Shown in pieces: positions 53,317 through 63,996 of a DNA stretch of 64,000 bases (positions within the stretch are counted from its first letter, which is position 1; each line of letters begins with the position of its first letter). A model generated the notes under the pieces. It saw only the letters and a list, made by a program, of their open reading frames with translations, ran no database searches and was not told the origin of the DNA. The position numbers were made by a program, and so were the translations under genes. This DNA comes from an uncultured Gemmatimonadota bacterium (GTDB taxonomy: Bacteria; Gemmatimonadota; Gemmatimonadetes; Gemmatimonadales; Gemmatimonadaceae). The stretch covers positions 1-64,000 of the forward strand of contig CAIRYG010000011.1 in NCBI GenBank assembly GCA_903882745.1, read 5' to 3'.

Positions 53317-55580
53317 CAGTCGAAGTCCCGTTCGAGTCCAGCGAAAGCGACCACTAGGCGCTTTCGTCCCACTGCTTCATCATCGAAATCTATCGTCACC
53401 TTGGCGTCGCGCCCGGTCCCGGAGGCCTCGGCGATGGTTCCGCTGCCGAACGTCTTGTGCTTGACGCGCGCGCCCTTGGTGAGCACTGGCTGGTCTTGCG
53501 ACTGATCTTCGATCTCGACCGCCTTCTCGCGGGCCGGATTCCGGCGCCAGGTGCCCGGCGACTCGTCGTCCCAGCTCGAGGGGCCACGCACCGCCGGTGT
53601 CATAGCGGCACGACCGCTCGCGCGCAGACGAATGGTCGGCTGCGGTACGAGCAACTTCTGGGCGGTGGCATTGACGAATCGCGAGAGAATCGACGGCATG
53701 GTCTCGCCATTCCGGCGACGGCTTCGCGCCCAACTCAGATAGAGCTTTCGCTCGGCGCGGGTGATGCCCACGTAGAACAGACGGCGCTCCTCTTCGAGCA
53801 TATCGGGATCGTCGGAGGCACGACTCAGCGGGAATAGACCGTCCTCCATGCCAGCGACAAAGACCACAGGAAACTCGAGTCCCTTGGCCGTATGCAAGGT
53901 CATCATCGTGACCGCATCGGCGTCGGGACCGAGTTGGTCGAGACCGGCGACCAGGGTGGCCTGCTGCAGAAAGTGGTCGAGAGGGCGGAGTCCGATTTCG
54001 CCACCGTGTTCGATCACGGTTTCGGCGGCACCCCGAATGAACTCGGCGACGTTGTCGAGCCGTTCGAGCCCTTCCGGTCCTTCGGCACGAAGTGCGGCGT
54101 CGTATCCGATGTGCGTCACCAGCTCGACGATCAGTGCATCCACGCTGGCTTCAGTCGCCATTGCGTGAAAGCGATCGACCGACTCCACAAAATCGGCCAT
54201 AGCGGACTTCGTCGCGGGACGCGCGCCGACCATGAGATCTGGCCGAGCCGCCGCGGCGAGCAATGGGATGCCGGCATCACGAGCACCGGAGGCGAGCAGC
54301 TCTACCGTGGTCTCGCCGATGCCGCGTTTGGGCACGCCAATGGCGCGCCGGAAGGCCTCGTCGTCGGCGGGGTTGGCGATCAAGCGCAACCACGACACGA
54401 GGTCCTTGATCTCACGCCGATCGTAAAAGCGCACCGCGCCCACCATGCGATACGGGATCTGACGGCGGCGGAACGACTCTTCAAAGCCGCGGCTCTGCGC
54501 GTTGGTGCGATACAGAATGGCGATATCAGAAAACTTGTCGCCCATGCGCTTACGGCGTGCTTCGATCTCCTCGGCAATCGCGTCGGATTCGTCGCGATCA
54601 TCGAGGGCGCCGATGAGCGTGACGGGGTCGCCACCTGGCTGCGTGGAGCGGAGCGTCTTGCCGCGGCGTCCAGTGTTCTCGGCGATCACCACATTGGCGA
54701 GGTCAAGAATCGCGGAGGTGGAACGATAGTTTTCCTCGAGGCGCACGACCTTGGCGCTTGGATAATCGCGCTCGAAGTCGAGGATGTTTCGGATGTCCGC
54801 GCCACGCCAGCCATAAATCGCTTGGTCGTCGTCGCCGACGACCGCGACGTTGCCATTGCGTGCACCCATCAGGCGTATGAGTTCGTACTGCGCGCGGTTG
54901 GTGTCCTGATACTCGTCGACGAGGATGTACTTGAATCTGTTCTCATAGCGCTCGCGCACGTCGGCGTGGCGCTGGAGCAACTCAACGGGGAGCCAGAGCA
55001 AGTCGTCGAAGGAGACGGCGTTCGCCCCGCGGAAGGCGAGATCCCAGTCGTTGTAGATCGGGGCCACGGCTTTTGCGAGCGGCGTCATCGCGAGCTTCGC
55101 AAAATCAACGGGATCCACGAGCGCGTTGCGCGCCTCGGAGATCGCGCTCGAGATGGCGCGCGGCGTCCACGTTTTGGGAGAGACGCGATGCCGTTCCATC
55201 AGACGTTTCACGATCGCGAGGGTGTCATCCTCGTCGTAGATCGTGAAGGCGTTGGTGCGGGCGACTTTTTCTGGGTCGCGGCGCAACATGCGCGCACCGA
55301 TCGCGTGGAAGGTACCGATCCACATGCCTGCCGGCGGCTCGCCGAGTGCGCGTGCGACGCGCTCTTTCATTTCGCCGGCGGCCTTATTGGTGAAGGTGAC
55401 CGCGAGGATTTGATCGGCGCGGGCGTGCCCTTCAGCAATCAGGCGCGCGATGCGCGAGGTAAGGACGCGTGTTTTGCCGGAGCCTGCACCGGCGAGCACG
55501 AGCATGGGGCCGTTGTTGTGCTCGACCGCTTCGCGCTGGGCGGGGTTGAGCGAAGCGTTGGGGGTAGCAGATGCCGTCAT
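53316..55580 (-). CDS. pcrA: ATP-dependent DNA helicase PcrA/UvrD
   Basis: A 754-residue superfamily 1A helicase for repair and replication-conflict clearing. LNPAQREAVEHNNGPMLVLA, GAGSGKTRVLTSRIARLI, VDEYQDTNRAQYELIRLM, GDDDQAIYGWRGADIRNIL, EENYRSTSAI, MTLHTAKGLEFPVVFVAGM and RLFYVGITRAERKLYLSWA are complete. The C-terminal about 60 residues form a Tudor-like RNA polymerase-binding region. Distinct from the island-encoded UvrD relative, which lacks this layout. Transcribed between serS and gatC. Confidence 0.95.
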   Translation of the reverse strand: MTASATPNASLNPAQREAVEHNNGPMLVLAGAGSGKTRVLTSRIARLIAEGHARADQILAVTFTNKAAGEMKERVARALGEPPAGMWIGTFHAIGARMLRRDPEKVARTNAFTIYDEDDTLAIVKRLMERHRVSPKTWTPRAISSAISEARNALVDPVDFAKLAMTPLAKAVAPIYNDWDLAFRGANAVSFDDLLWLPVELLQRHADVRERYENRFKYILVDEYQDTNRAQYELIRLMGARNGNVAVVGDDDQAIYGWRGADIRNILDFERDYPSAKVVRLEENYRSTSAILDLANVVIAENTGRRGKTLRSTQPGGDPVTLIGALDDRDESDAIAEEIEARRKRMGDKFSDIAILYRTNAQSRGFEESFRRRQIPYRMVGAVRFYDRREIKDLVSWLRLIANPADDEAFRRAIGVPKRGIGETTVELLASGARDAGIPLLAAAARPDLMVGARPATKSAMADFVESVDRFHAMATEASVDALIVELVTHIGYDAALRAEGPEGLERLDNVAEFIRGAAETVIEHGGEIGLRPLDHFLQQATLVAGLDQLGPDADAVTMMTLHTAKGLEFPVVFVAGMEDGLFPLSRASDDPDMLEEERRLFYVGITRAERKLYLSWARSRRRNGETMPSILSRFVNATAQKLLVPQPTIRLRASGRAAMTPAVRGPSSWDDESPGTWRRNPAREKAVEIEDQSQDQPVLTKGARVKHKTFGSGTIAEASGTGRDAKVTIDFDDEAVGRKRLVVAFAGLERDFD

Positions 55581-55624
55581 CGGTGAAAGTTAGCCACCGT
55601 CACGTGCTCCGTCACCGCGCTGGT

Positions 55625-56899
55625 TTAGCCGATGCGGTCAGTGCCCAGATAGGGGCGCAGCGCCTCGGGAACGAGCACGGTTCCGTCTGGCTGCTGATAC
55701 TGCTCCAAGAGCGACGCCACGATGCGCGGCAGGGCGAGTCCGGAGCCGTTGATGGTGTGCACGAACCGCGGCTTCTCACCCGCGGCGGGGCGATAGCGGA
55801 TGTTCGCACGCCGCGCCTGGAAGTCGCCGAAGTTCGAGCAGGAGGAGACCTCGAGCCACTTCCCGACCCCGGGTGCGAACACCTCAAGATCGTAGGTCTT
55901 GGCGCTCGAGAACCCGGTGTCGCCCGCGGCCAGGAGGAGCACCCGATACGGGAGCCCGAGCAGCTGCAGCACCTTTTCGGCGTGGCTGGTCAGCAGTTCG
56001 TGCTGCGCCGCTGAGTCCTCGGGGGCGCAGAAGCGCACGAGCTCGACTTTGTCGAACTGGTGCACCCGCAGCAGGCCGCGTGTGTCCTTTCCGGCCGAGC
56101 CCGCTTCGCGGCGGAAGCAGGAGCTGAAGGCGGTGATCGCGTGCGGCAACGCAGCGCCGTCGAGGATCTCTTCGCCGAACAGGTTTGTGAGCGGGACTTC
56201 GGCGGTCGGAATCGCAAAGAGGGCGTCGTCGCGGAGCGCGTACATGTCCTCTTCGAACTTCGGCAGCTGGCCCGTGCCCAGCATGGACGTGCGATTTACG
56301 AAGAGCGGGACCCAGGCTTCCTCGTACCCGTGCTGCTGGGTGTGCAGGTCGAGCATGAGGTTGAGCAATGCACGTTGGAGCCGCGCGCCCATGCCACGAT
56401 ACACGATGAATCCCGATCCGGAAATCTTGGCGCCACGGGGGAGGTCGATGAGGCCGAGGGCTTCGCCGATCTCCCAATGGGGCCGGACGGTTCCGGCGGC
56501 CATCGGCGTGCCCCAGCTCCGGGCGACGAAGTTGGCGGTCTCGTCGCCTTCTGGGACGTCGGGCGCCGTGATGTTGGGGAACTCGAGCAGGATCGCGTCG
56601 AGCTCGCCCTGCGAGGTCGCCAGCTCGGACTCCAGTCGAGTGATTTCCTCGCCCAGTGCCCGCGTGCTTGCCATGAGCTCGTCGGCGTTCTCGCCAGCCT
56701 TCTTGCGGCGCCCGACCTCTTGGCTCGCCGAGTTCCGCGCGGCTTTCCGCTCCTCGACCGCCTGGATGGTGGCGCGCCGCTCGCGATCGAGCTCCTGGGC
56801 ACGGTCAACGAGGGGAGCGAACTGCTCGAGCTTGCCGCGGCGGCGCATTCCCTCGCGCAACGCGTCGGCGTTCTCACGCACCATCCGGATGTCGTGCAC
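55625..56899 (-). CDS. serS: Seryl-tRNA synthetase
   Basis: A 424-residue class II synthetase charging tRNA-Ser (and tRNA-Sec). A coiled-coil arm occupies residues about 30-105 (rich in Arg/Glu/Lys). Motif 2 is SCFRREAGSAGKDTRGLLRV and motif 3 is THTINGSGLALPRIVASLLE in spirit (HTINGSGLALPRIVASLLEQ). The start is GTG 56899, 3 bases after the stop of the upstream lipoprotein. Charging of selC here would also feed selenocysteine synthesis. Confidence 0.96.
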   Translation of the reverse strand: MHDIRMVRENADALREGMRRRGKLEQFAPLVDRAQELDRERRATIQAVEERKAARNSASQEVGRRKKAGENADELMASTRALGEEITRLESELATSQGELDAILLEFPNITAPDVPEGDETANFVARSWGTPMAAGTVRPHWEIGEALGLIDLPRGAKISGSGFIVYRGMGARLQRALLNLMLDLHTQQHGYEEAWVPLFVNRTSMLGTGQLPKFEEDMYALRDDALFAIPTAEVPLTNLFGEEILDGAALPHAITAFSSCFRREAGSAGKDTRGLLRVHQFDKVELVRFCAPEDSAAQHELLTSHAEKVLQLLGLPYRVLLLAAGDTGFSSAKTYDLEVFAPGVGKWLEVSSCSNFGDFQARRANIRYRPAAGEKPRFVHTINGSGLALPRIVASLLEQYQQPDGTVLVPEALRPYLGTDRIG

Positions 56900-56902
56900 C
56901 GA

Positions 56903-57508
56903 TCAGTACGTCGGAATTCCGTCGCGCAACGAGCGGAATCCGCAGTTGATGTTGATCACCGCGTGCCCGAGGAGGGTACGCTTGGTGAGATCGACAGAAT
57001 CAACCACGGCCTTCGCATACATGTACGGCGTGAGCGACGCACCGCACGCTGTTTGCTGCGACTTGATCACAAAGGCCTGCCCGACACTGACCACCGTGAC
57101 CGAGTCGAAGGTGTAGCCGCCGAGCGGCGCTTCGAGGATGGTGGAATAGCTGCCGAGGTTGGTGGCGACACCGACCGGACGAGCGCCGTTCGTGTTTTGG
57201 CCGACCACGTTGGCGGGAATCACCACAATCTTGCCGGCGGAGTTGATGTCGAACGCCACGTCGAAGGCAAAGGCGCCGTCGACCCGCGTGACCGACTTGA
57301 CCGACAACAAGAGCGCGGACGACAGGTTTGTGGCCGTTCCAGAGAGGGCGTAGAGCTGGAACGCCTGGCTGCTGTTCTCGTAGTTTGCCTTGACGGTGTT
57401 CGGGTCATCACAGGCCGCGACAGCGAACATCGCGGCGAGGAGGGCACCGAGGGGCAAACGCCGAAGCCCGACGGGCCGGCGAAACGGAAGCAGGTTGGTG
57501 AGTTTCAT
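56903..57508 (-). CDS. Putative lipoprotein of unknown function
   Basis: A 201-residue protein with a lipoprotein signal (GALLAAMFAVAAC, lipobox VAAC). The mature part is a beta-rich domain with Ala/Val/Ser/Thr strands such as KSVTRVDGAFAFDVAFDINS and EAPLGGYTFDSVTVVSV; two Cys near the end (QQTACGAS, NINCGF) could form a disulfide. No family recognised. It heads the serS-pcrA-gatCAB operon and is the first gene after the promoter at 57518-57546. Confidence 0.65.
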   Translation of the reverse strand: MKLTNLLPFRRPVGLRRLPLGALLAAMFAVAACDDPNTVKANYENSSQAFQLYALSGTATNLSSALLLSVKSVTRVDGAFAFDVAFDINSAGKIVVIPANVVGQNTNGARPVGVATNLGSYSTILEAPLGGYTFDSVTVVSVGQAFVIKSQQTACGASLTPYMYAKAVVDSVDLTKRTLLGHAVININCGFRSLRDGIPTY

Positions 57509-57517
57509 GCGTGATGA

Positions 57518-57546
57518 ATTGTACGGTGGAGGAGGCCCAAGTTCAA
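57518..57546 (-). promoter_or_regulatory. Nearly leaderless promoter of the lipoprotein-serS-pcrA-gatCAB operon
   Basis: TTGAAC (57546-57541), a 17-base spacer and TACAAT (57523-57518) predict a start near 57511, about three bases from the ATG at 57508. Confidence 0.65.
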
Positions 57547-57559
57547 GCGATGCAGTAGC

Positions 57560-57587
57560 TTGACTTCACTCTGTGCTGGCGTAGACT
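57560..57587 (+). promoter_or_regulatory. Promoter of the roadblock-manC operon
   Basis: TTGACT (57560-57565), a 16-base spacer and TAGACT (57582-57587) predict a start near 57594, with a short leader carrying GGAG 5 bases before the ATG at 57615. Confidence 0.5.
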
Positions 57588-57614
57588 TCCCCTCGACCTT
57601 CCTTTGGAGTCGCC

Positions 57615-57968
57615 ATGTCCACAATTCGCGAGTTGGTAGCCGTCGTGCGCCAGCGCGACGGGGTTGATGCGGCCGTGGTGCTCGGGCGTGACGGCGTGCT
57701 GATTGACGGGGCCGCGGTTCCGCCGATGGATGTGGAACGCGTGGCTGCGTTCGTCCCCGCCGTGGTGCGGTTTGCGCAGGAACTGTCCGATGCAACAGGC
57801 CAAGGCCAGTTGCGCACGGTCCTGCTCGAACACGATGCCGGGATCGCCCTGATTCTGGCGCTGTCCGACGACGCGTTGCTGCTGGTCGTGGCCCAGCCCA
57901 CGGCCTCGCTCGGTGGGTTGCTGTACGAGCTTCGCCGCAACCGCGCCGAACTCCGCGCGCTCGTATAG
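57615..57968 (+). CDS. Roadblock/LC7-domain protein
   Basis: A 117-residue protein consisting of one roadblock fold: IRELVAVVRQRDGVDAAVVL, GRDGVLIDGAAVPPMDVERV and an ALSDDALLLVVAQP strand pair before a C-terminal helix. In bacteria these proteins often partner small Ras-like GTPases (MglA/MglB) or regulate signalling. No MglA-type GTPase is adjacent. It starts an operon with a lone receiver protein, suggesting a signalling role at the cell surface polysaccharide genes that follow. Confidence 0.82.
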   Translation: MSTIRELVAVVRQRDGVDAAVVLGRDGVLIDGAAVPPMDVERVAAFVPAVVRFAQELSDATGQGQLRTVLLEHDAGIALILALSDDALLLVVAQPTASLGGLLYELRRNRAELRALV

Positions 57969-57973
57969 CGCAC

Positions 57974-58402
57974 GTGGAGCAGACGTCCGCTGCCGATCAG
58001 GTCGGTGCCGAGCTGCCGCGGATTCACGTCCTGGTGGCCGACGACGAACCACACATTGGCCGCATCATTCAAACGAAACTCGAACAAGGTCCCTTCCGGG
58101 TCACGTTGGTGTATGACGGCGCCGAAGCGTTGCGCGCCTTGGAACAGTACCCCGATGTGGCCCTCGTGCTCCTTGACCTTATGATGCCAATCTTTAGCGG
58201 ACTCGACGTCCTCGGCCGGATGCGGGGCGATCTGCGCTGGAAAGCCCTGCCCTGCGTGATCCTGACGGCCGCCGGCCAGGACCAGCGGTACGAGTCGGCC
58301 ATGGCCCTGGGTGTCTCGGACTACATCACCAAACCCTTCAGTCCGCGGCAGTTGTACGCGCGGGTCGTAGAGCTGACAACAACCGGCCCGGTGACCTCAT
58401 GA
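57974..58402 (+). CDS. Single-domain response regulator
   Basis: A 142-residue CheY-like receiver with the acidic pocket DDEP, the phospho-acceptor in VALVLLDLMMPIFSGLDVLG, Thr in CVILTAAGQD and the Lys in SDYITKPFSPRQLYARVVEL. There is no output domain. The GTG start follows the roadblock stop by 5 bases; the end overlaps manC (ATGA). The cognate kinase is not in the window. Confidence 0.9.
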   Translation: MEQTSAADQVGAELPRIHVLVADDEPHIGRIIQTKLEQGPFRVTLVYDGAEALRALEQYPDVALVLLDLMMPIFSGLDVLGRMRGDLRWKALPCVILTAAGQDQRYESAMALGVSDYITKPFSPRQLYARVVELTTTGPVTS

Positions 58403-59436
58403 GTGGCAATACCTGGATTGTGGTGCTGGCCGGAGGGGTTGGCTCTCGCTTTTGGCCGATGAGCACCCCTCGGCGTCCCAAGCAACTGCTGCCGCTCCTC
58501 TCCGAGCAGCCCATGTTGCTCGACACGCTGGACCGGCTCACCCCGGTCGCGCCGCTGCACCACGCGCTGGTGCTGACGAACGCAGAATTGGCCACGGCCG
58601 TGCGGGAACTCCTGCCCGACCTACCCCCGGAGAATGTGATCGCAGAGCCCCGTCCTGCGGGTACCGCTGCGGCGCTGACCTGGGCTGCCCACGAAATCGC
58701 GCGACGTGGCTCGAGCGACGATGTGATGATCTCGGTGCACGCCGACTGGGCGATTGCCGATGTTCCGGGGTTTCAGCGTGCGCTGCTCGATGCCGCGGAC
58801 GCCGCGCGCCGCGAGCATGCACTCGTGACTGTTGGCATTGTGCCGCTCCGCCCCGATCCGGGACTTGGCTATATCGAGCCCGGTGCGGTGGTCGCTGAGC
58901 CGCTGCGTCGGGTGTCACGATTTGTTGAAAAGCCGTCCGTTGAGCGGGCCACGGCACTGATTGCCGCTGGGGGGCTCTGGAACTCCGGCATTTTTGCGTG
59001 GCGTGTGGGTGACCTGCTTGCCGAAGTTCGGGCACTGTGCCCTGAAGTCTCGGGAGCGCTCGATGCGCACCCCGATGACCTCCCGGCATTTTTCGCTGCC
59101 GTTACTCCGGTCGCGATTGACACCGGCGTGCTCGAACGCAGCGGGCGCGTGATGGTGCTCCCGGGCGCGTTCGGCTGGAGCGATGTTGGCACGTGGGCCG
59201 CGTTGCGCGACGTGCGCCCCCGCGACGCCGAGGGGAACGCGGTCGGTGGTACGGCATTCCTGAAGGATGCGCGTGCAAACGTGGTTCACGCTGAGGGGCA
59301 GACGGTGGTGCTGTACGGGGTGGAGGATCTCGTGGTGGTGGCGCAAGACGGACTCACGCTGGTGACGACCGTCGACCGCGCACGCCAGTTGAAACCGTTG
59401 CTCGACGCGTTGCCCGCAGCGATTCGCGTACGATGA
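58399..59436 (+). CDS. manC: Mannose-1-phosphate guanylyltransferase
   Basis: A 345-residue nucleotidyltransferase making GDP-mannose for surface polysaccharides. VVLAGGVGSRFWPMSTPRRP (pyrophosphorylase loop with PKQLLPLL), ENVIAEPRPAGTAAALTWAA, SVHADWAIADVPGFQRALLD (normally PADH), FVEKPSVERATALI, WNSGIFAWRVGDLLAEV and WSDVGTWAALRDV match ManC. The typical PADH is SVHADW here. Only the guanylyltransferase domain is present. It overlaps the next gene by 4 bases. Confidence 0.9.
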   Translation: MSGNTWIVVLAGGVGSRFWPMSTPRRPKQLLPLLSEQPMLLDTLDRLTPVAPLHHALVLTNAELATAVRELLPDLPPENVIAEPRPAGTAAALTWAAHEIARRGSSDDVMISVHADWAIADVPGFQRALLDAADAARREHALVTVGIVPLRPDPGLGYIEPGAVVAEPLRRVSRFVEKPSVERATALIAAGGLWNSGIFAWRVGDLLAEVRALCPEVSGALDAHPDDLPAFFAAVTPVAIDTGVLERSGRVMVLPGAFGWSDVGTWAALRDVRPRDAEGNAVGGTAFLKDARANVVHAEGQTVVLYGVEDLVVVAQDGLTLVTTVDRARQLKPLLDALPAAIRVR

Positions 59437-60650
59437 CGGCGAGCGTCGCGGGATTCATCTCGTACGACGACGCCCGCGCCCGGGCGTTGCAGCCGTTCGC
59501 CCTCACGCGCCCTACGTCAGAGCTTCGCGCGGGCGCATTACTCGTGCGCGAGCGCTGGGCGCAGATCACGGGGGCGCCGTCCGGCGGATTCGTCGGCGCG
59601 CCTCACGTGCGCACGTTTGAAGAAGGGGATGCCCCGCCCTGCACGAGCGGCCTGATCGCTGCCGGTACGATCCTGGTCAACAGCCGGTGCGCTCCGGCCC
59701 TCGACGCGCACCTCGCGCCCGATGCATCGCACTGGCGCTGCGACGGGCGGGTCGCCGCGGTGCGGCTTGCGCAGGCGCTACCCGTCGAACGTCTCGATGA
59801 GGGATCGCTCGACCTCGACACGCTGGTGCCGGATGGCACACCTAGCGCGACCATCGCGGGCTGGTGGATGGACGATGTGTGGGATCTGGTCCGCCACCTG
59901 CAGGCGATGTTGGCGCACGACATCCCGATCCTTGGGCGCGGGATGGACGCCGCGCCGTCGCACCTCACGGTGCTCGGCGCACACGACTGCTACGTTGCGC
60001 GCGGCGCATATATCGAGCCCATGGTTCTTGCCGACACCACGGCGGGGCCGATCTACATCGCCGAGGGGGCACGTATCTCGGCGTTTACGCGGTTGGTGGG
60101 TCCCTGTGCGATTGGTCGCGACACACTCATCGCCGGTGGTCGCGTCGCGGGATGCGCGATTGGTGACCACTGCCGCGTGCACGGCGAGATCAGCGCGAGC
60201 ATCGTGATCGGCCACGCGAACAAGTCGCACGACGGCTTTGTGGGGCATTCGATACTTGGGCGGTGGAGCAACCTCGGCGCCGGGACCACGACGAGCAATC
60301 TCAAGAACAGCTACGGCGTTGTCTCGCTGTGGACGGAACACGGGATCGCACCCACCGGGTTGCAGTTCTTGGGGACCATGTTTGGTGATCACGCGAAGAC
60401 CGCCATCGGGACGCGATTGAACACGGGCACCGTGATTGGTGCGGGCGCCAATGTGTTTGGGAGCGCGATGCCCCCGAAGTTCGTGCCCCCGTTTGCCTGG
60501 GGCGACGTGCCGCCGTACGAGACGTTCGGCGTGGACAAGTTTCTCGAGGTCGCCGAGCACGTGATGTCGCGTCGATCGGTGCCGCTCTCCAGCGGTCAGC
60601 GCGCGATGCTCCGGGCAGCCTGGGATCTGCGGTCATCGTTGCGTCCGTGA
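59433..60650 (+). CDS. Sugar nucleotidyltransferase-like protein with left-handed beta-helix
   Basis: A 405-residue protein. The N-terminal part (ALQPFALTRPTSELRAGALL) matches the NTP_transf_4 group, a degenerate GlmU-like family. From about residue 190 hexapeptide-type turns give a left-handed beta-helix (YIAEGARISAFTRLVGPCAI, IGDHCRVHGEISASIVIGHA) with NLKNSYGVVSLWTEH later. Role in making or modifying an activated amino sugar is inferred from manC next to it. Stop is 7 bases before the MBL hydrolase start. Confidence 0.78.
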   Translation: MTASVAGFISYDDARARALQPFALTRPTSELRAGALLVRERWAQITGAPSGGFVGAPHVRTFEEGDAPPCTSGLIAAGTILVNSRCAPALDAHLAPDASHWRCDGRVAAVRLAQALPVERLDEGSLDLDTLVPDGTPSATIAGWWMDDVWDLVRHLQAMLAHDIPILGRGMDAAPSHLTVLGAHDCYVARGAYIEPMVLADTTAGPIYIAEGARISAFTRLVGPCAIGRDTLIAGGRVAGCAIGDHCRVHGEISASIVIGHANKSHDGFVGHSILGRWSNLGAGTTTSNLKNSYGVVSLWTEHGIAPTGLQFLGTMFGDHAKTAIGTRLNTGTVIGAGANVFGSAMPPKFVPPFAWGDVPPYETFGVDKFLEVAEHVMSRRSVPLSSGQRAMLRAAWDLRSSLRP

Positions 60651-60657
60651 GGACTTC

Positions 60658-61458
60658 GTGAGGGCCTGGACCCTCGGCAGCGGCAGTAAAGGCAACGCGA
60701 TCCTACTTGAGGGCTCGGGAACGCGTGTGCTCGTGGACTGCGGCTACTCGCCGCGCACGATGACGCAGCGACTCGCCCCATTTGGCATTGTGCCGGAATC
60801 GATTGACGCCGTGGTGTTGACGCACGAGCACATTGACCACACCAAGGGGATTCTCTCCGCGCACAAAAAGTTTGGGTGGCAGGTGTATGGGAGCGTCGGT
60901 ACGTTGACCGCGCTGCGCGAACTCCCCGCCGGGGCGCGTCAGGTGCTCGCGCCGGGCGCGACTACCTCGATCGGCAATCTGGATATCGTGCTCCTCAGAG
61001 TACCACACGATGCGGCGGAACCCACCGCCGTGCTCGCGACCGATCGCACGACTGGGTTCCGCACCGGAATCGCGCATGATTTGGGGGAAGTGCCCGAGCC
61101 CGTCGCGCAGACGTTTGAGCGCCTCGACCTCGCGTTGATCGAGTCGAATCATGATGAAGAGATGCTCCGCAATGGTCCGTATCCGGGGTATCTCAAGGAT
61201 CGGGTCGCGAGCCGGAACGGGCATTTGAGCAATCGGCAATCTGGGCAATGGATTGCGCGTCTCTGGCATCCGTGGCTGCGCGGGGTGGTGCTGCTGCATC
61301 TCAGCGAAACCAACAACACCCCGGCGATCGCGACGGCCGCGGCGCGCGCAGTGATGCGAAAGTGTGGGTCGTCACTCGTCCCCGCCGCGGCACCGCAGAG
61401 CGAGGCGGCGGGGCCCTTTGGGTTGCCCGTCACCACGCAACTCGCGCTCGGACTCTAG
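60658..61458 (+). CDS. MBL-fold hydrolase, YycJ/WalJ-like
   Basis: A 266-residue metallo-beta-lactamase-fold protein from GTG 60658, with GAGG upstream. LGSGSKGNAILLEGSGTRVL, VVLTHEHIDHTKGILSAHKK (HxHxDH) and LALIESNHDEEMLRNGPYPG, and a final HLSETNNTP agree with the YycJ group, which has nuclease or hydrolase activity linked to DNA repair. Substrate unknown. It is last of the plus-strand operon; the last 60 residues are variable. Confidence 0.82.
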   Translation: MRAWTLGSGSKGNAILLEGSGTRVLVDCGYSPRTMTQRLAPFGIVPESIDAVVLTHEHIDHTKGILSAHKKFGWQVYGSVGTLTALRELPAGARQVLAPGATTSIGNLDIVLLRVPHDAAEPTAVLATDRTTGFRTGIAHDLGEVPEPVAQTFERLDLALIESNHDEEMLRNGPYPGYLKDRVASRNGHLSNRQSGQWIARLWHPWLRGVVLLHLSETNNTPAIATAAARAVMRKCGSSLVPAAAPQSEAAGPFGLPVTTQLALGL

Positions 61459-61558
61459 CGTCGGGCGGTGGGCGCGGTACGCGTGCAATAGCCCCCCCTC
61501 ACGCCAATCCGGTTACCATCCCCTATTTTTCGGGGTCTCCCTGCATGCGAGTGATTTT

Positions 61559-62188
61559 GTGAAAGACCTTCAGCGACTGCTCGACAATAACCGCCGCTGG
61601 GCAGAGCTGAATGCCCAGCAGGACCCCCAGTTTTTCGCGTCACGCGCCCAAGGCCAAGAGCCCAAGTTCTTGGCGATTGGCTGTTCTGATAGTCGCGTGC
61701 CGCTCGAGATGCTCACGGGTGCTGAGCCGGGCGAGATGTTTGTGCATCGCAATATCGCGAACCAGGTGTATCCCTCGGACCTAAATGCGCTCTCGGTGCT
61801 GCAGTACGCCGTCGAGGCGCTCAAGGTGCCGAACGTGCTCGTGCTCGGGCACTATGGGTGTGGTGGTGTCGCGGCCGCGATGGGCGAGACGCCGTTCGGC
61901 TTGGTCGACAACTGGCTTGGCGACATCCGTGACGTGCGTCGACGCCACGCGCATGAGATCGATGCCCTGCCCGACGAGTCGGCGCGCTTGGATCGTTTGG
62001 TCGAACTCAACGTGATGCACCAGGTGCTGAACCTGGCGCGTACGCCAGTCATTCAGATGGCGTGGCGTCAGGGCCGCCGTCCGATGATCCACGGCGCGGT
62101 GTTTGGCGTGCGCGATGGCTTGCTCCGCACGCTCGTGACTGAGGTGTGCACGAACGCCCAGGCCGACGAACTGATTCCGCTGGTGTAG
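61559..62188 (+). CDS. Beta-class carbonic anhydrase
   Basis: A 209-residue zinc enzyme hydrating CO2. Zinc ligands are in IGCSDSRVPLEML (Cys), LGHYGCGGVAAAM (His and Cys). EMFVHRNIANQVYPSDLNAL and SVLQYAVEALKVPNVLVLGH are typical. I start at GTG 61559 because conserved helix DLQRLLDNNRRWAE follows at once; the longer frame to 61364 overlaps the MBL gene and is unrelated sequence. Its stop codon lies in the first unit of an 11-bp tandem repeat. Confidence 0.92.
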   Translation: MKDLQRLLDNNRRWAELNAQQDPQFFASRAQGQEPKFLAIGCSDSRVPLEMLTGAEPGEMFVHRNIANQVYPSDLNALSVLQYAVEALKVPNVLVLGHYGCGGVAAAMGETPFGLVDNWLGDIRDVRRRHAHEIDALPDESARLDRLVELNVMHQVLNLARTPVIQMAWRQGRRPMIHGAVFGVRDGLLRTLVTEVCTNAQADELIPLV

Positions 62189-62237
62189 CAGCGGTGTAGC
62201 AGCGGTGTAGCAGCGGTGTAGCAGCGGTGTAGCGGCG
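62183..62237 (+). repeat. 11-bp tandem repeat (five units) at the carbonic anhydrase stop
   Basis: Five copies of GTGTAGCAGCG (the last with one change). Every unit has TAG, and since 11 is not a multiple of three, the units put a stop in each reading frame. The first unit supplies the actual stop codon (62186-62188). Confidence 0.95.
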
Positions 62238-62300
62238 ACCGCTGCGGCGGCGGCGATGACGGGTGATCGCCGCGGGCTTTCTGCGGAACGGTATGTGAAA

Positions 62301-62331
62301 CGGGGGGCGTGGCCAGTGGCCACGCCCCCCG
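62301..62331. terminator. Bidirectional terminator between carbonic anhydrase and groL
   Basis: A near-perfect inverted repeat with 15 bp arms (62301-62315 with 62317-62331) around one central base, GC-rich, between convergent genes. On the minus strand a short TTT follows. Confidence 0.65.
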
Positions 62332-62352
62332 CTCCGTTGCAGCTGTTGGAGC

Positions 62353-63996
<1,644 letters not shown>

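Noticed and set aside
62183-62237. CRISPR array
   Set aside because: The units are contiguous 11-base repeats with no spacers.
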